The notes: generated from the letters alone by a model not told the origin. DNA of 64,000 nt from Pseudomonas iridis (GCF_017980685.1 NZ_JACXXO010000002.1:186001-250000); one strand, 5' to 3'; shown: positions 7,397 through 16,602, counted from the stretch's first letter. Translations and numbers: made by a program.

Positions 7397-8371
7397 TCAG
7401 CTGCGCGGTACTTCCCGCCCCGGTGTGTCGGGGGCCAGTTTGCCGGTTTGCAGCCAGTTCAGAGCGATGGGCCATAGTGTGGCTTGGTATGCGCTGCGAA
7501 AAAAGGCGAAATGTCCGACTTGTTGCTCGCCGATGTCCTGCGGGGCGATGCGCAGGTGGGTTTTTGGCGCATGGCTGAAGTAGCTGAGCAGGCGCTCGAT
7601 GGCTGCAATCGTGCCGTAAGGGTCGTCGCTGATGCTGATCGCCAAGGTCTGTGCGCGGACGTTGGCAAAGGGCAGTTGGCCTGTTCTCGCCAACATCGCT
7701 CTGCCGCTTGGACGACGTTCGTAACGCGCAGTGGGCGTGCTCCAGTCGCGCACTACGCCTGCCGGTGTGTCTTCCAGCCAGCCGAGACGTTTGCCGGGGA
7801 AGTAGCCGCAGAACAGCGTTAACAGCGGCATCAGCAGATGCCATTTGCCGAACATCCGCCAGCGCTGTTCAGGCGTGTAATCGCGCCAGTAGGCGAACTG
7901 CGCGCCGACGGTGACCAGCCGTCGGATGACCTGTCCCGACTCACTGAGGCCAGCCGCGCAGCCACCAAAACTGTGGCCGACAACATCGATTGGCTGCCCG
8001 GGGAATTCCCGTTGTGCGCGCCGGAGCATCGCCTCGAAATCCAGCGCGCCCCAGTCTGTCCATGAGGCGTTAAGGCCTTTGATCGAACCGGGTCGAGATT
8101 CTCCGATGCCACGGTAATCGTAGGTGATGACGTCGAAGCCATTGGCGAACAGATAGGCAGCGAAACGCGAGTAATGACGGCAGCGCACCGATGTGGCGGC
8201 GTTGATGATTACCACCGGACGCTGGATATCGGGCAGGGCATGACGCCAGGTAAAACCACCAAGGGCAAAACCGTCGGCGGCTGTTTCCTTGAGCGGATCA
8301 CCTTGAAGCTCGGCAGCCAATGGCGGCTTGCGCTGCGCAGCTTGCAATGGGGGCGTGTCCTGACAGCTCAT
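7397..8371 (-). CDS. Alpha/beta hydrolase family protein
   Basis: A 324-residue protein with an alpha/beta-hydrolase layout: VVIINAATSVRCRHYSRFAAYL early, YDYRGIGESRPG as the loop after strand 4, and the nucleophile elbow VVGHSFGG (Ser near residue 131). A late His (FSHAPKTHLRI or QVGHFAFFR) could complete the triad. It resembles COG4757-type predicted hydrolases; the substrate is unknown. An upstream GTG at 8401 could extend it by ten residues, but the ATG at 8371 is preferred. It is the first gene of a small minus-strand group with the two paralogous unknowns. Confidence 0.8.
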   Translation of the reverse strand: MSCQDTPPLQAAQRKPPLAAELQGDPLKETAADGFALGGFTWRHALPDIQRPVVIINAATSVRCRHYSRFAAYLFANGFDVITYDYRGIGESRPGSIKGLNASWTDWGALDFEAMLRRAQREFPGQPIDVVGHSFGGCAAGLSESGQVIRRLVTVGAQFAYWRDYTPEQRWRMFGKWHLLMPLLTLFCGYFPGKRLGWLEDTPAGVVRDWSTPTARYERRPSGRAMLARTGQLPFANVRAQTLAISISDDPYGTIAAIERLLSYFSHAPKTHLRIAPQDIGEQQVGHFAFFRSAYQATLWPIALNWLQTGKLAPDTPGREVPRS

Positions 8372-8438
8372 GGTGCTCGACCTTTGCGGGATGCTGCCCA
8401 CGATAGTCGCAGCACCTTAAAGGGACAATCTGCAGTGC

Positions 8439-9497
8439 TTACTCGATAGATTCGGTAAGCAAGCGATCCTCGATCAATGCCTGTTCTCGATTTAGCTCTG
8501 CGCGAAGTTCCTCCTCGCTTGGTAGCACTGTTTTGTAGCTGCTGGCGAACAGCTGCTCATTGCCTTTGAGTATTGAGTAGCGCGCGACAGATTCGCTATT
8601 TTCTGCGCACAAGATGATTCCGACTGTCGGTTTGTCGCCTTCACTTCGCTTGAGCTCGTCGTACATGCGTACGTACATGTCCATTTGCCCGACATCGCGT
8701 GCGCTGAGCTTGCCGCGCTTAAGGTCAATGATCACAAAACATTTGAGTAGATAGTTGTAAAACACCAGATCGATGTACAGGTCTACGCCATCGGTACTGA
8801 TTCGTTGCTGGCGGGCGACAAACGAGAAACCTTTGCCGAGTTCGAGCAGAAAACTTTGCAAGTGATCAATGAGCGCTTGCTCAAGCCCCGTTTCATTGAC
8901 CTTGCCCGGAGATGGCAGGCCGAGAAATTCGAGAATGACGGGGTCGCGGATGAACTCGCGTGGATTGCAGTTCAGTGCGGCGATGTTGGTGGTAGCTTCC
9001 TCTATTACGCCTGCCTTGTCCCGACTCATTAGCAGGCGCTCGTAGTAGAGCGTATTGATCTGGCGATCCAAGGCGCGGCTCGACCAGTTGAGGGTGGCGC
9101 ATTCGTCCATATACCACTGGCGAGCCTTTTCACTTTCGACCCTGAGCAACCTGCGATAGTGGGTCCAGCTCAATTCGGAACGCACTGCGTTCCAAATTGG
9201 GAAAAGCTGATAAAAGCTGCGCATGTAACGCAGATTTCGCTCATCAAAGCCTTTGCCGAACTGCGCCTTCAGTTCGTGCGATAACAGGGCCAACAGTTGC
9301 TTGCCGTATCCCGCTCGTTTGGTTCCTTCCTGTTCAAACTCAACAATATGCCGGCCAATCTGCCAGCAGGTCTGAACCTGAATCGTATCGACCACACGCA
9401 GTACTTTTTGCCGTGCCTGGCGGATCAGTTCGCCAAGATCGCCCAGCAATGAATCGATTTTCGGATCTTGCATGTCAGCAGGTTCAAGCTTGCTCAT
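8439..9497 (-). CDS. DUF1016/YhcG family protein with PD-(D/E)XK nuclease fold
   Basis: A 352-residue protein. Its N-terminal DUF1016 part holds ARQKVLRVVDTIQVQTCWQIGRHIVEFEQEG and KGFDERNLRYMRSFYQ. Its C-terminal part holds GVDLYIDLVFYNYLLKCFVIIDLKRGKLSARDVGQM, where YIDLVFYN and IIDLK supply the D...(D)xK residues of the nuclease core, followed by the Q of QMDMYV. Members are predicted DNA-cutting or DNA-processing enzymes. The ATG at 9497 gives the usual family length; a longer frame upstream looks noncoding. No restriction, methylase or toxin partner is beside it, so its context gives no functional clue. Such genes are often acquired by transfer. Confidence 0.83.
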   Translation of the reverse strand: MSKLEPADMQDPKIDSLLGDLGELIRQARQKVLRVVDTIQVQTCWQIGRHIVEFEQEGTKRAGYGKQLLALLSHELKAQFGKGFDERNLRYMRSFYQLFPIWNAVRSELSWTHYRRLLRVESEKARQWYMDECATLNWSSRALDRQINTLYYERLLMSRDKAGVIEEATTNIAALNCNPREFIRDPVILEFLGLPSPGKVNETGLEQALIDHLQSFLLELGKGFSFVARQQRISTDGVDLYIDLVFYNYLLKCFVIIDLKRGKLSARDVGQMDMYVRMYDELKRSEGDKPTVGIILCAENSESVARYSILKGNEQLFASSYKTVLPSEEELRAELNREQALIEDRLLTESIE

Positions 9498-9872
9498 CGG
9501 GTCTTCCACGTCATTGGAAAAAGGAGCGCAAGCATGCCGGCAGTCGCTGGCCAGGGATGTCGGGCGAGGCTGTGAAGTCAGCAGGAAGACGGGATCGTTG
9601 TTGCAGGAAGTTGCTGGTGAAAGCGTTTCAGGTGGCTTCGGTCTGTAGTCCATTTCGTACGAGCGCCAAGTTCAAATCTTTCTAGAACGCGGCCCTCGCG
9701 CTTTTGATCAAGCAAAAGGTAACTGTTGTGCTCTGCAACAGCCCGGCAGTCGTCATAACGGCGCAATCTGGTGTTCCACTGGAATGAAGCGGGATAGCGA
9801 TCAGTGTGATTGCAAAGTTGAGACGCGGGTACAATCCCGCGCCTCATGTTTGGTGATTAAGGACGCGCTGGT
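9498..9872. other. Gene-free region between DUF1016 gene and YceK lipoprotein gene
   Basis: About 375 bp with no supported gene. Near its right end TACAAT (9830-9835) within GCGGGTACAATCCCGC could be a -10 element for the lipoprotein gene, but no good -35 is seen. Confidence 0.4.
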
Positions 9873-10154
9873 TTGAAAAGGATTTTGCGTATTGGCTCAG
9901 TGGTGGGCCTGATGTTGATGCTGGCCGGTTGTGGAACGATGATCGGGCGATTGAACGGTGACTCTGCAGAGCCTTACTACAAAGGTGTTGATGGCAACTT
10001 GCACTTGCTTGGCGTGAGAGGGGGAGACGGCATGCCCCATGCCGTCATCTGTTACATCATGATCGTCTGCCCGCTGATCACGGTGGTGTCCCTGCCGGTA
10101 GATGCTGCAGTGGACACGGTCTTGCTGCCAGTCGATTACGTCAACGCCCTCTGA
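9873..10154 (+). CDS. YceK/YidQ family small lipoprotein
   Basis: A 93-residue protein with a lipoprotein signal: basic start, hydrophobic core and lipobox LAGC with the Cys at residue 20, followed by GTMIGR. The rest (YYKGVDGNLHLL, PLITVVSLPVDAAVDTVLLPVDY) matches YceK/YidQ proteins, which are short outer-membrane or periplasm-facing lipoproteins of unknown role. The start codon is TTG; the next ATG would remove most of the signal sequence. It stands alone and is convergent with the following small membrane protein gene. Confidence 0.8.
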   Translation: MKRILRIGSVVGLMLMLAGCGTMIGRLNGDSAEPYYKGVDGNLHLLGVRGGDGMPHAVICYIMIVCPLITVVSLPVDAAVDTVLLPVDYVNAL

Positions 10155-10167
10155 AAGCAGCCCTGGT

Positions 10168-10515
10168 TTATCGCTTTGTGCGCTTGCCCTTGGGTTTTTC
10201 CACAGACTCCTGCGCTTTGCGATATGCCCATAACCCGAACACCCCGATCACCAGCAAAAAAACAGTGCCTATGCTCTGCCACACAAACTCAATCCAGAAC
10301 CGCCGAGGTTGCAGGGCCAGGGTGTAGGTGCTGCGCGGGCCGCGATTGTTGGTGGTGATGGAGCCAGTGCCCCAGCTGTCGATCAGCATCCAGATCGATG
10401 CACTGATGGCGAAGGCCATCAGCACGGCAACGAGAACGGTCAGCCAGTAAGTCACCCGGCTTGGGCGATAGGGCGGCGGATGGGGCAGGGGGATGCGGGT
10501 TCGTTTCTGGTTCAT
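10168..10515 (-). CDS. Small membrane protein of unknown function
   Basis: A 115-residue protein with a proline-rich basic N-terminus (IPLPHPPPYRPSR), a first hydrophobic helix at about residues 23-45, a connecting periplasmic or cytosolic stretch of about 40 residues, a second hydrophobic helix at about 80-100 and a Lys/Arg-rich tail (KPKGKRTKR). No family is recognised. By the positive-inside rule both ends are cytoplasmic. It lies 13 bp from the convergent lipoprotein gene. Confidence 0.6.
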   Translation of the reverse strand: MNQKRTRIPLPHPPPYRPSRVTYWLTVLVAVLMAFAISASIWMLIDSWGTGSITTNNRGPRSTYTLALQPRRFWIEFVWQSIGTVFLLVIGVFGLWAYRKAQESVEKPKGKRTKR

Positions 10516-10600
10516 CGCGGGGGTGACCCTCTTCCGTAAGGGGCGGCCAAGGTATCGCGAATCCTTGGGGCGGCAACAGCCCTCGTCAAATCGCAGGCAT

Positions 10601-10633
10601 AAAAAAACCCTGAATCTTGCGATTCAGGGTTTT
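10601..10633 (-). terminator. Rho-independent terminator after tRNA-Phe
   Basis: AACCCTGAATC and GATTCAGGGTT form an 11-bp stem with a TTGC loop. On the minus strand it is followed by a run of T residues, just after the tRNA CCA end. Confidence 0.85.
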
Positions 10634-10640
10634 CGGTATT

Positions 10641-10716
10641 TGGTGCCCAGAGACGGAATCGAACCGCCGACACGGGGATTTTCAATCCCCTGCTCTACCG
10701 ACTGAGCTATCTGGGC
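10641..10716 (-). tRNA. tRNA-Phe (anticodon GAA)
   Basis: A 76-nt cloverleaf on the minus strand: acceptor GCCCAGA pairing with TCTGGGC, D-loop with AGTCGGTAG, anticodon stem GGGGA/TCCCC around TTGAAAA with anticodon GAA, T-loop GGTTCGATTCC, and an encoded CCA end. A sigma70 promoter (10727-10755) and a terminator frame it, so it is its own transcription unit. No integrase gene is beside it. Confidence 0.97.
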
Positions 10717-10726
10717 AACGGGGCGC

Positions 10727-10755
10727 ATTAAAAGGGTTTTTCGGATTCTCGTCAA
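10727..10755 (-). promoter_or_regulatory. Sigma70 promoter of tRNA-Phe
   Basis: On the minus strand TTGACG is followed after exactly 17 bp by TTTAAT, then a GC-rich discriminator GCGCCCC typical of stable-RNA genes. The predicted start is just before the tRNA. Confidence 0.75.
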
Positions 10756-10819
10756 CGACTTTTTTAAAATTTCTTAAATTAATTCCGTCGCTTACGATCC
10801 GACCCCCGATTTTGCGGGG

Positions 10820-11092
10820 TTACTCCGCAGGCGGAACGTAGCCTTCGGCCTTGGCGTATTCCTCGCCGGAGAAGTACTTGTCCATTTCGCCCTGAAGATA
10901 TTTGCGATCTTCGGCGTTCATCATGTTCAGACGTTTTTCGTTGATCAGCAGGGTCTGGTGTTTCTGCCAGTCGGCCCAGGCCTTGGCCGAGACGTGGTCG
11001 AAAATATCCTGACCTTTTGCGCCCGGGAAAGGGGCGCGTTCCAGAGCGGGCAGTTCTTCTTTGTACTTACGGCACATGATGGTGCGGGTCAT
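10820..11092 (-). CDS. yggX: YggX, Fe(II)-trafficking / oxidative damage protection protein
   Basis: A 90-residue cytosolic protein starting [24 protein letters not shown], with the conserved Cys at residue 7, then [28 protein letters not shown], the family core. YggX proteins limit iron-dependent oxidative damage and support Fe-S cluster upkeep. The start overlaps the mutY stop by 4 bp (ATGA). This fits coupling to MutY, which needs a [4Fe-4S] cluster. The length matches the family. Confidence 0.96.
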   Translation of the reverse strand: MTRTIMCRKYKEELPALERAPFPGAKGQDIFDHVSAKAWADWQKHQTLLINEKRLNMMNAEDRKYLQGEMDKYFSGEEYAKAEGYVPPAE

Positions 11093-12156
11093 GCTGACTC
11101 TCCTGCATTCAATACGGCGGCCGCGCGTTCGAGCAAGGTCTTGACCGGGGCGGCGAGGCCCAGGCGCGGCGGGGTGGCGAGGTTATACCAGAGCCAGTCG
11201 GCCTCGGCCACGTGATGGCTGGCCTCCTGTACCTGAACCAGCCAGGGTTCGATGGACAATTGGAAGTGGCTGAAGGTGTGGACGAGGCTTGGCAACGCCT
11301 GCTGCTCGCCCAGTGCCAGCGAGTGCTGATCGGCGAGATGTTGCAGGTCGTCGAAGTCATCGAGCTCCGGCAGGCTCCACAAACCGCCCCACAAACCCGT
11401 CGAGGGGCGGCGATAAAGCAGAATCGCGCCCTTGCCATTGGCGAGCATCGGCATCAGCGTGCGTTTCTGCGGGATGGCTTTGCGCGGCTTGGGAATCGGA
11501 TAGCGCGTCTCCAGGCCGAGCAGGTGGGCTTCGCAGCCACGCTCCAGCGGACACAGCAGGCAGCTTGGCTTGCTGCGGGTGCACAGCGTGGCGCCGAGAT
11601 CCATCATTGCCTGTGTGTAGGCGTTGACCCGATCGTGCGGCGTAAAGCGCTCCGCGTTGGCCCACAGCTGTTTGGCGACCTTCGGCTCGCCGGGGTAGCC
11701 CTCTTGCGCGGTAAAACGCGCCAGAACGCGTTTGACGTTGCCATCGAGGATCGGCGCGCGCAGGCCCATGCTGATGCTCGCGATGGCGCCAGCGGTGGAC
11801 AGGCCGATACCCGGCAGCTCCACCAGCTTCTCCACATCGCGCGGAAACTCGCCAGCGTACTGGCTGACGACGATCTTCGCGGTTTTCTGCAGATTGCGTG
11901 CGCGGGTGTAGTAACCCAGCCCGGTCCACAGGTGCAGCACTTCGTCTTCCGGCGCTTCGGCCAGTGCTTCGACCGTTGGCAGCGCGGCCATGAAGCGGTC
12001 GAAGTAGTTGAGCACAGTGCTGACCTGAGTCTGCTGCAACATGATTTCCGACACCCACACCCGATACGGGTTGATGTCCTGCTGCCAAGGCAAATCGTGA
12101 CGGCCATGGCGGTCGAACCAATCCAGCACCGCCTCTGAAAACTGCTCCGCTCTCAT
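11089..12156 (-). CDS. mutY: Adenine DNA glycosylase MutY
   Basis: A 355-residue base-excision repair enzyme that removes A mispaired with 8-oxoguanine. Visible parts are the helix-hairpin-helix [21 protein letters not shown], the catalytic Asp in [11 protein letters not shown], and the iron-sulfur loop Cys-x6-Cys-x2-Cys-x5-Cys ([17 protein letters not shown]). A C-terminal NUDIX-like 8-oxoG recognition domain begins near residue 230 ([21 protein letters not shown]). It is sandwiched between asmA and yggX with ATGA overlaps on both sides, so the three genes are translationally coupled. Confidence 0.97.
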   Translation of the reverse strand: MRAEQFSEAVLDWFDRHGRHDLPWQQDINPYRVWVSEIMLQQTQVSTVLNYFDRFMAALPTVEALAEAPEDEVLHLWTGLGYYTRARNLQKTAKIVVSQYAGEFPRDVEKLVELPGIGLSTAGAIASISMGLRAPILDGNVKRVLARFTAQEGYPGEPKVAKQLWANAERFTPHDRVNAYTQAMMDLGATLCTRSKPSCLLCPLERGCEAHLLGLETRYPIPKPRKAIPQKRTLMPMLANGKGAILLYRRPSTGLWGGLWSLPELDDFDDLQHLADQHSLALGEQQALPSLVHTFSHFQLSIEPWLVQVQEASHHVAEADWLWYNLATPPRLGLAAPVKTLLERAAAVLNAGESA

Positions 12157-14378
12157 CGCTTGAACAGCCCCTTCAATGCGTTTTTCAGTTCCGGGCTGAC
12201 TTTGTCGCCAAGTTTCTCGTCGATCTTCTCGCTGAGTTTGTCGCCGGCCAGTTTGCTCGCGACCTGGCCCATGCGTTCGTTATCCAGACGACACGCCTTG
12301 GCGCCCAGTTCCAGCGGACCACGGCAACGCAGTGGCCACTCGATGCCGACGAATTTGTCGCCGACCTGACAGGCCGGATCCGGCATGGCACTGGTGTCGC
12401 CTTCGACGATGATGCCGACGCGGTAGTCCATGCCCAGCACCCGCAAATCGATGTCGCCGTCACCGTTGACGGTCATGCCCGGAATACGAACCTTGAGGTC
12501 CGGGTTGCTGGCGATACCGTTACGGAAGGTCAGGTTGCCCTTGAGTTCCTGGAACGGAGTGTCCTTGCCCCGTGGCTCGCCGCTGAGTGATTTGCGATTG
12601 AGGGTGGCGATGCCTTTGCACAGTTGCTGCTCAAGGTTGGCGTTGAGCAGCACGCCGTTGTTGATGACGAAACTGGCGTTGCCGTTGAGGCTGTCGATCA
12701 GCGCCTGTTGGCTGTTGCCGCTGCCGGTGAGGTTGCTGGTGAGCGTCACCAAACCTGTGACGGGCGGTTTTTTGCCTTGGCTTTCGAGGATTTTTTCCGC
12801 TGGCACCCGGTTGATTTTGGTCTGCAGGTTGAGCACCGGGGCGCTTGGGCGCACGTCGAGGGTGCCTTTGGCTTCGAAGCCGCCGTTGTACAGCTCGCCG
12901 CTGAGATTGCCGAGGGTCAGCAGGCCGCCCTGGCCGGTGGCTTTGAGCGCGGCATTCTGGATCGGCAGTTTGTCGAGGGTCAGTTGGCCGAAAGTCAGGT
13001 CGGCGTCCACATCGAGCTTGGCCAGGCGTTCAACCGGCAGCAGGCGCTCGGTGCTCCAGGCGGTTTTGCTCGGCTTGTCTGGCAGCGGTGTAGAGCCCGC
13101 ACCGGCGATGGCATTGGCTTCGGTGCTGGCGATTTCGGCCTGACGGGTTTGCGTGGCGCTGTTGGCCTTTTCCGATTTCGGCGGCAGGTAACGGTCGACG
13201 TTGAAGGTGTCTGCCTTGAGGGTCGCCCGCAACGATTGCTTGGCGAAGTCTTCGACGGCGATGCGCCCGCTGAAGCTGCTGTCGTCGAGTTTCAGGTTGA
13301 TGTTGTCGAACGCGACGCTGGTCGGTGTGGCCGCAATGCGGCTGACCAGTTCGACTTTGCTCAGGCTGCCTTCGGCCATGGCCGGAAGTTTCTGGCCGAT
13401 GCTGTCGACGAATTTCGCCAGATCGAACTGGGCGATCGAGATTCCCCCAGTTATCTGCGGGGTCTTGTCGAGGTCATTGGCTTTCAGTTCACCCAAGGCG
13501 CGCAATTGGTTGGCGGAGATCTTGATCCCGGTCCATTCGGCGACGTTCGCGGCTTTATCAAGCAATATTTGCCCTTGGGCGGAGAAGGTCATGGTCTTGC
13601 CTTGCAGCGGATCGCCCGCCACTTCGCCAGAGAGCTTCATGTCTTCGAATTTGTAGCGTTGCAGGGCGCGCTCGAAGCGCAGCTCGCCGTTGAGTTCGGT
13701 GCGCACGCGCAGCACCGGTTGATTGGTGCCGAGAAATGCCGTGGCCTTGATCGGGATGTTGGTCGAGTCGTGCACCGGGCCGGTGCTCAACTGAATGCTC
13801 TCGGCGCTGAACTGCTTGCCGCTCAGTTCATCGGTGTACTCAACGCGGGCGTTGTTGACGGTCAGGCTGTCGATGTCGAGGCGGATCGGCTGCGCCGGTT
13901 TTTCCACCGCTACAGTGGGCTCGCTGGCGGGTTGGCCTGGGGTGGTTGCTGGCGGCGTGGCGCCAGGCGCGACTGGCGCCTTGCCGATATCTTCCCAGTT
14001 GCCATGGCCGTTCTTGTCACGGTTGAGGCGCAGGTTGAGACCTTCGACGCGCACATCGCTCATCTGCACTTCGCGGCGCAACAGCGGCAGCACGCGCACG
14101 GACAGGCCGAGCATCTGCAAATCGGCAAACGGATCGGCGGGTTTGGCCAGGGTGGCGACGCTGGCTTCGTGCAATTCCAGGCCGAGCCACGGGAACAGGC
14201 TCCAGCCGATATCGCCATTGAGCGTCAGCTCGATGTGGGCCTTGTCGCGGGCTATCTGGCGGATCTCGTCTTTATAGTCGTTGGGATCGAAGAGGTGGGT
14301 CAGGGCAAAGCCTGCCGCCACAATGATCAGCAACAGCCCGAGAAGTACCAGACCCAGGATTTTGCCGAACGCTTTCAT
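12153..14378 (-). CDS. AsmA family envelope protein
   Basis: A 741-residue protein with an N-terminal membrane anchor (ILGLVLLGLLLIIVAAGFALTHLFDPNDYK) followed by a long periplasmic body. The anchor plus LFDPNDYKDEIRQIARDKAHIEL and LFPWLGLELHEASVA are the AsmA N-terminal domain. The C-terminal half (LNGNASFVINNGVL, LKGNLTFRNGIASNPDLKVRIPGMTVNGDGDIDLR) is the AsmA C-terminal domain. AsmA-like proteins are thought to form grooved bridges moving phospholipid between inner and outer membranes. A low-complexity Pro/Ala/Thr linker lies near residues 134-160. It is the first gene of the asmA-mutY-yggX operon. Confidence 0.92.
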   Translation of the reverse strand: MKAFGKILGLVLLGLLLIIVAAGFALTHLFDPNDYKDEIRQIARDKAHIELTLNGDIGWSLFPWLGLELHEASVATLAKPADPFADLQMLGLSVRVLPLLRREVQMSDVRVEGLNLRLNRDKNGHGNWEDIGKAPVAPGATPPATTPGQPASEPTVAVEKPAQPIRLDIDSLTVNNARVEYTDELSGKQFSAESIQLSTGPVHDSTNIPIKATAFLGTNQPVLRVRTELNGELRFERALQRYKFEDMKLSGEVAGDPLQGKTMTFSAQGQILLDKAANVAEWTGIKISANQLRALGELKANDLDKTPQITGGISIAQFDLAKFVDSIGQKLPAMAEGSLSKVELVSRIAATPTSVAFDNINLKLDDSSFSGRIAVEDFAKQSLRATLKADTFNVDRYLPPKSEKANSATQTRQAEIASTEANAIAGAGSTPLPDKPSKTAWSTERLLPVERLAKLDVDADLTFGQLTLDKLPIQNAALKATGQGGLLTLGNLSGELYNGGFEAKGTLDVRPSAPVLNLQTKINRVPAEKILESQGKKPPVTGLVTLTSNLTGSGNSQQALIDSLNGNASFVINNGVLLNANLEQQLCKGIATLNRKSLSGEPRGKDTPFQELKGNLTFRNGIASNPDLKVRIPGMTVNGDGDIDLRVLGMDYRVGIIVEGDTSAMPDPACQVGDKFVGIEWPLRCRGPLELGAKACRLDNERMGQVASKLAGDKLSEKIDEKLGDKVSPELKNALKGLFKR

Positions 14379-14731
14379 GGGCGAGTCCTTGTAATTAGTC
14401 GAATTCGTAATTTAGCCGGGGAGTATAGCGCTGCATCAGTCTTCACTGCTGAGGCGTCCTGACTAGGTCGTTGACTCGCCGCTTGTAGCGCTTCGACAAC
14501 GGATGCGATGTGGGTTCCCCGCACAGATAAGATCAGGTGACAGAAAAAAGGTGATATCAGTTTGGTTTTTCTGTCACGTGCTAATGGTAACCTTCGCCGG
14601 TTCGTCCGTCCTTCTGCGACTTAACGTCGCGCCTTCAAGGAGCTTCACTCAAAAAAACGGTCATGCCTGCGTGCATAAGGTCGGGGGTGAACAGTGGCTG
14701 GCGAACCATACTAATAATTGGGGGATACACA
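14379..14731. other. Divergent region between asmA and the OFA transporter gene
   Basis: About 350 bp with no supported gene. The main feature is the inverted repeat GTGACAGAAAAA (14537-14548) / TTTTTCTGTCAC (14566-14577). A ribosome binding site GGGGGAT precedes the transporter ATG. No clear sigma70 or sigma54 promoter was seen. Confidence 0.5.
14537..14577. repeat. Perfect 12-bp inverted repeat in divergent promoter region
   Basis: GTGACAGAAAAA is repeated as its reverse complement after a 17-base spacer. Both adjacent genes point away from it, so it is not the terminator of either; an operator or a leader hairpin is more likely. Confidence 0.6.
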
Positions 14732-16396
14732 ATGAGCACGAGCATCACGGCGGACGGCTTCAAAGCCGATCAGCCCGCGTTCCTGTCCAAGGAACGCATC
14801 ATCGCCAAGCCCGGTTTCAACCGTTGGCTGGTTCCACCGGCCGCTCTGGCCATTCACCTGTGCATCGGCATGGCCTACGGCTTTTCGGTGTTCTGGTTGC
14901 CGTTGTCCAAGGCGCTGGGCGTTACTGCTCCGGTGGCTTGCGCGCCGGACATGAGCTTCATCGCACAAGTTTTCTCGTCGCAATGCGACTGGCCGATCTC
15001 GATGCTCGGCTGGATCTACACCCTGTTCTTCATCTTCCTCGGCTGCTCGGCAGCGATCTGGGGTGGCTGGCTGGAACACGCCGGGCCACGTAAGGCTGGT
15101 GTTGTATCGGCTCTGTGCTGGTGCGGCGGTCTGCTGATTTCGGCGCTGGGGATTTATACCCACCAGATCTGGTTGATGTGGATCGGTTCCGGCGTGATCG
15201 GTGGTATCGGTCTGGGCCTGGGCTACATCTCGCCGGTGTCGACCCTGATCAAGTGGTTCCCGGACAAGCGCGGCATGGCGACCGGCATGGCGATTATGGG
15301 CTTCGGTGGTGGCGCGATGGTCGGTGCACCGCTGGCCGCAGCGCTGATGGGCCACTTCGCTTCGCCAACGAGCGTCGGCGTGTGGCAGAGCTTCCTGGTG
15401 ATGGCCGCGATCTACTTCGTGTTCATGATCGGCGGGGCACTGTCCTACCGCGTCCCGCCAACCGGCTGGAAGCCTGAAGGCTGGACCGCTCCGGCGAAAA
15501 AAGCCGCGAACGCGATGATCACTCATCGTCACGTACACGTGAATGTGGCGTGGAAAACCCCGCAATTCCGTCTGGTGTGGCTGGTGCTGTGCCTGAACGT
15601 GTCTGCCGGTATCGGCATCCTTGGCATGGCTTCGCCATTGTTGCAGGAAGTGTTCGGCGGCAAATTGATTGGTGTTGACCTGCCGTTCGGCCAGCTGGAT
15701 GCCGGGCAACTGGCTTCCATCGCCGCGATTGCTGCCGGTTTCACCGGTCTGCTGAGCCTGTTCAATATTGGTGGCCGCTTCTTCTGGGCATCGTTCTCGG
15801 ACTACCTGGGCCGTAAAAACACTTACTTCGTGTTCTTTGCGCTGGGTTTTGCCCTGTACGCGCTGATCCCGAACCTGGGTCACCTGGGCAACGTTGCGCT
15901 GTTCGTGGCGGCGTTCTGCATCATCCTGTCGATGTACGGCGGTGGTTTTGCCACGGTTCCGGCGTATCTGGCCGACCCGTTCGGGACGCAGATGGTTGGC
16001 GCGATCCACGGTCGTCTGTTGACCGCTTGGGCGGCAGCCGGTGTGCTTGGTCCGGTGCTGGTGAACTACCTGCGTGAGTATCAACTGAGCATCGGCGTTG
16101 AACGCGCTGCCGCTTATGACATCACGCTGTATATCCTCGCCGGTCTGCTGGTGCTGGGCTTCATGTGCAACCTGCTGGTGCGCCCGGTGGCTGACAAGTA
16201 CTTCATGACCGACGCCGAACTGGCTGCCGAACAGGCGCTGGGCCATGACAAAGGTGCCGATGCGACCACCGTTCTGGAATGGAAAGCGGCACCGGGCAGC
16301 AAGCCGTTGGCCGTCGCTGCGTGGCTGGTGGTGGGTATTCCGTTGGCGTGGGGTGTGTGGGTGACCCTGCAGAAAACGGCGGTACTGTTTAACTAA
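14732..16396 (+). CDS. OFA (oxalate/formate antiporter) family MFS transporter
   Basis: A 554-residue inner-membrane carrier with about 12-14 hydrophobic segments. RWLVPPAALAIHLCIGMAYGFSVFW at the start, GGIGLGLGYISPVSTLIKWFPDKRGMATGMAIMGFGGGAM in the first half and FNIGGRFFWASFSDYLGRKNTYF in the second are the OFA signatures. This longer OFA subtype is common in pseudomonads; its substrate is probably a small carboxylate but is not established here. The ATG at 14732 has a GGGGGAT ribosome binding site; an in-frame upstream extension has none. It is monocistronic, ending before a REP doublet. Confidence 0.88.
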   Translation: MSTSITADGFKADQPAFLSKERIIAKPGFNRWLVPPAALAIHLCIGMAYGFSVFWLPLSKALGVTAPVACAPDMSFIAQVFSSQCDWPISMLGWIYTLFFIFLGCSAAIWGGWLEHAGPRKAGVVSALCWCGGLLISALGIYTHQIWLMWIGSGVIGGIGLGLGYISPVSTLIKWFPDKRGMATGMAIMGFGGGAMVGAPLAAALMGHFASPTSVGVWQSFLVMAAIYFVFMIGGALSYRVPPTGWKPEGWTAPAKKAANAMITHRHVHVNVAWKTPQFRLVWLVLCLNVSAGIGILGMASPLLQEVFGGKLIGVDLPFGQLDAGQLASIAAIAAGFTGLLSLFNIGGRFFWASFSDYLGRKNTYFVFFALGFALYALIPNLGHLGNVALFVAAFCIILSMYGGGFATVPAYLADPFGTQMVGAIHGRLLTAWAAAGVLGPVLVNYLREYQLSIGVERAAAYDITLYILAGLLVLGFMCNLLVRPVADKYFMTDAELAAEQALGHDKGADATTVLEWKAAPGSKPLAVAAWLVVGIPLAWGVWVTLQKTAVLFN

Positions 16397-16423
16397 GTTG
16401 TTAGCTGCATAAGCGCGAAAACG

Positions 16424-16511
16424 GTGGGAGCGAGCCTGCTCGCGAAGACGGAGTGTCAGTCGACATAAATGTTGGCTGATCTACCGCTTTCGCGAGCAGG
16501 CTCGCTCCCAC
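16424..16511. repeat. REP doublet (GTGGGAGCGAGCCTGCTCGCG type)
   Basis: Two inverted copies of GTGGGAGCGAGCCTGCTCGCG bracket an internal spacer, total about 88 bp. The same doublet occurs at 28797, 43309 and 53587, and in the opposite arrangement at 48421. Confidence 0.9.
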
Positions 16512-16602
16512 ACTTGTTTTTGTGGTGAGCCCGGTAACTTGTATGCACATGTCTACCCGCGACACCCCCGGATTCACTCCGTCAGTCATATCACCTCTCG
16601 TG

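Noticed and set aside
8439..9653. Longer DUF1016 protein starting at 9653
   Set aside because: The extra 52 residues lack family similarity; the ATG at 9497 gives the usual length.
10641..10716. tRNA-Phe as an integration site of a genomic island
   Set aside because: No integrase, no direct repeat of the tRNA 3' end, and normal core genes on both sides.
12624..14462. A 612-codon open frame antisense to asmA
   Set aside because: It mirrors the codon bias of a GC-rich gene with strong family support on the other strand, and the product has no recognisable domain.
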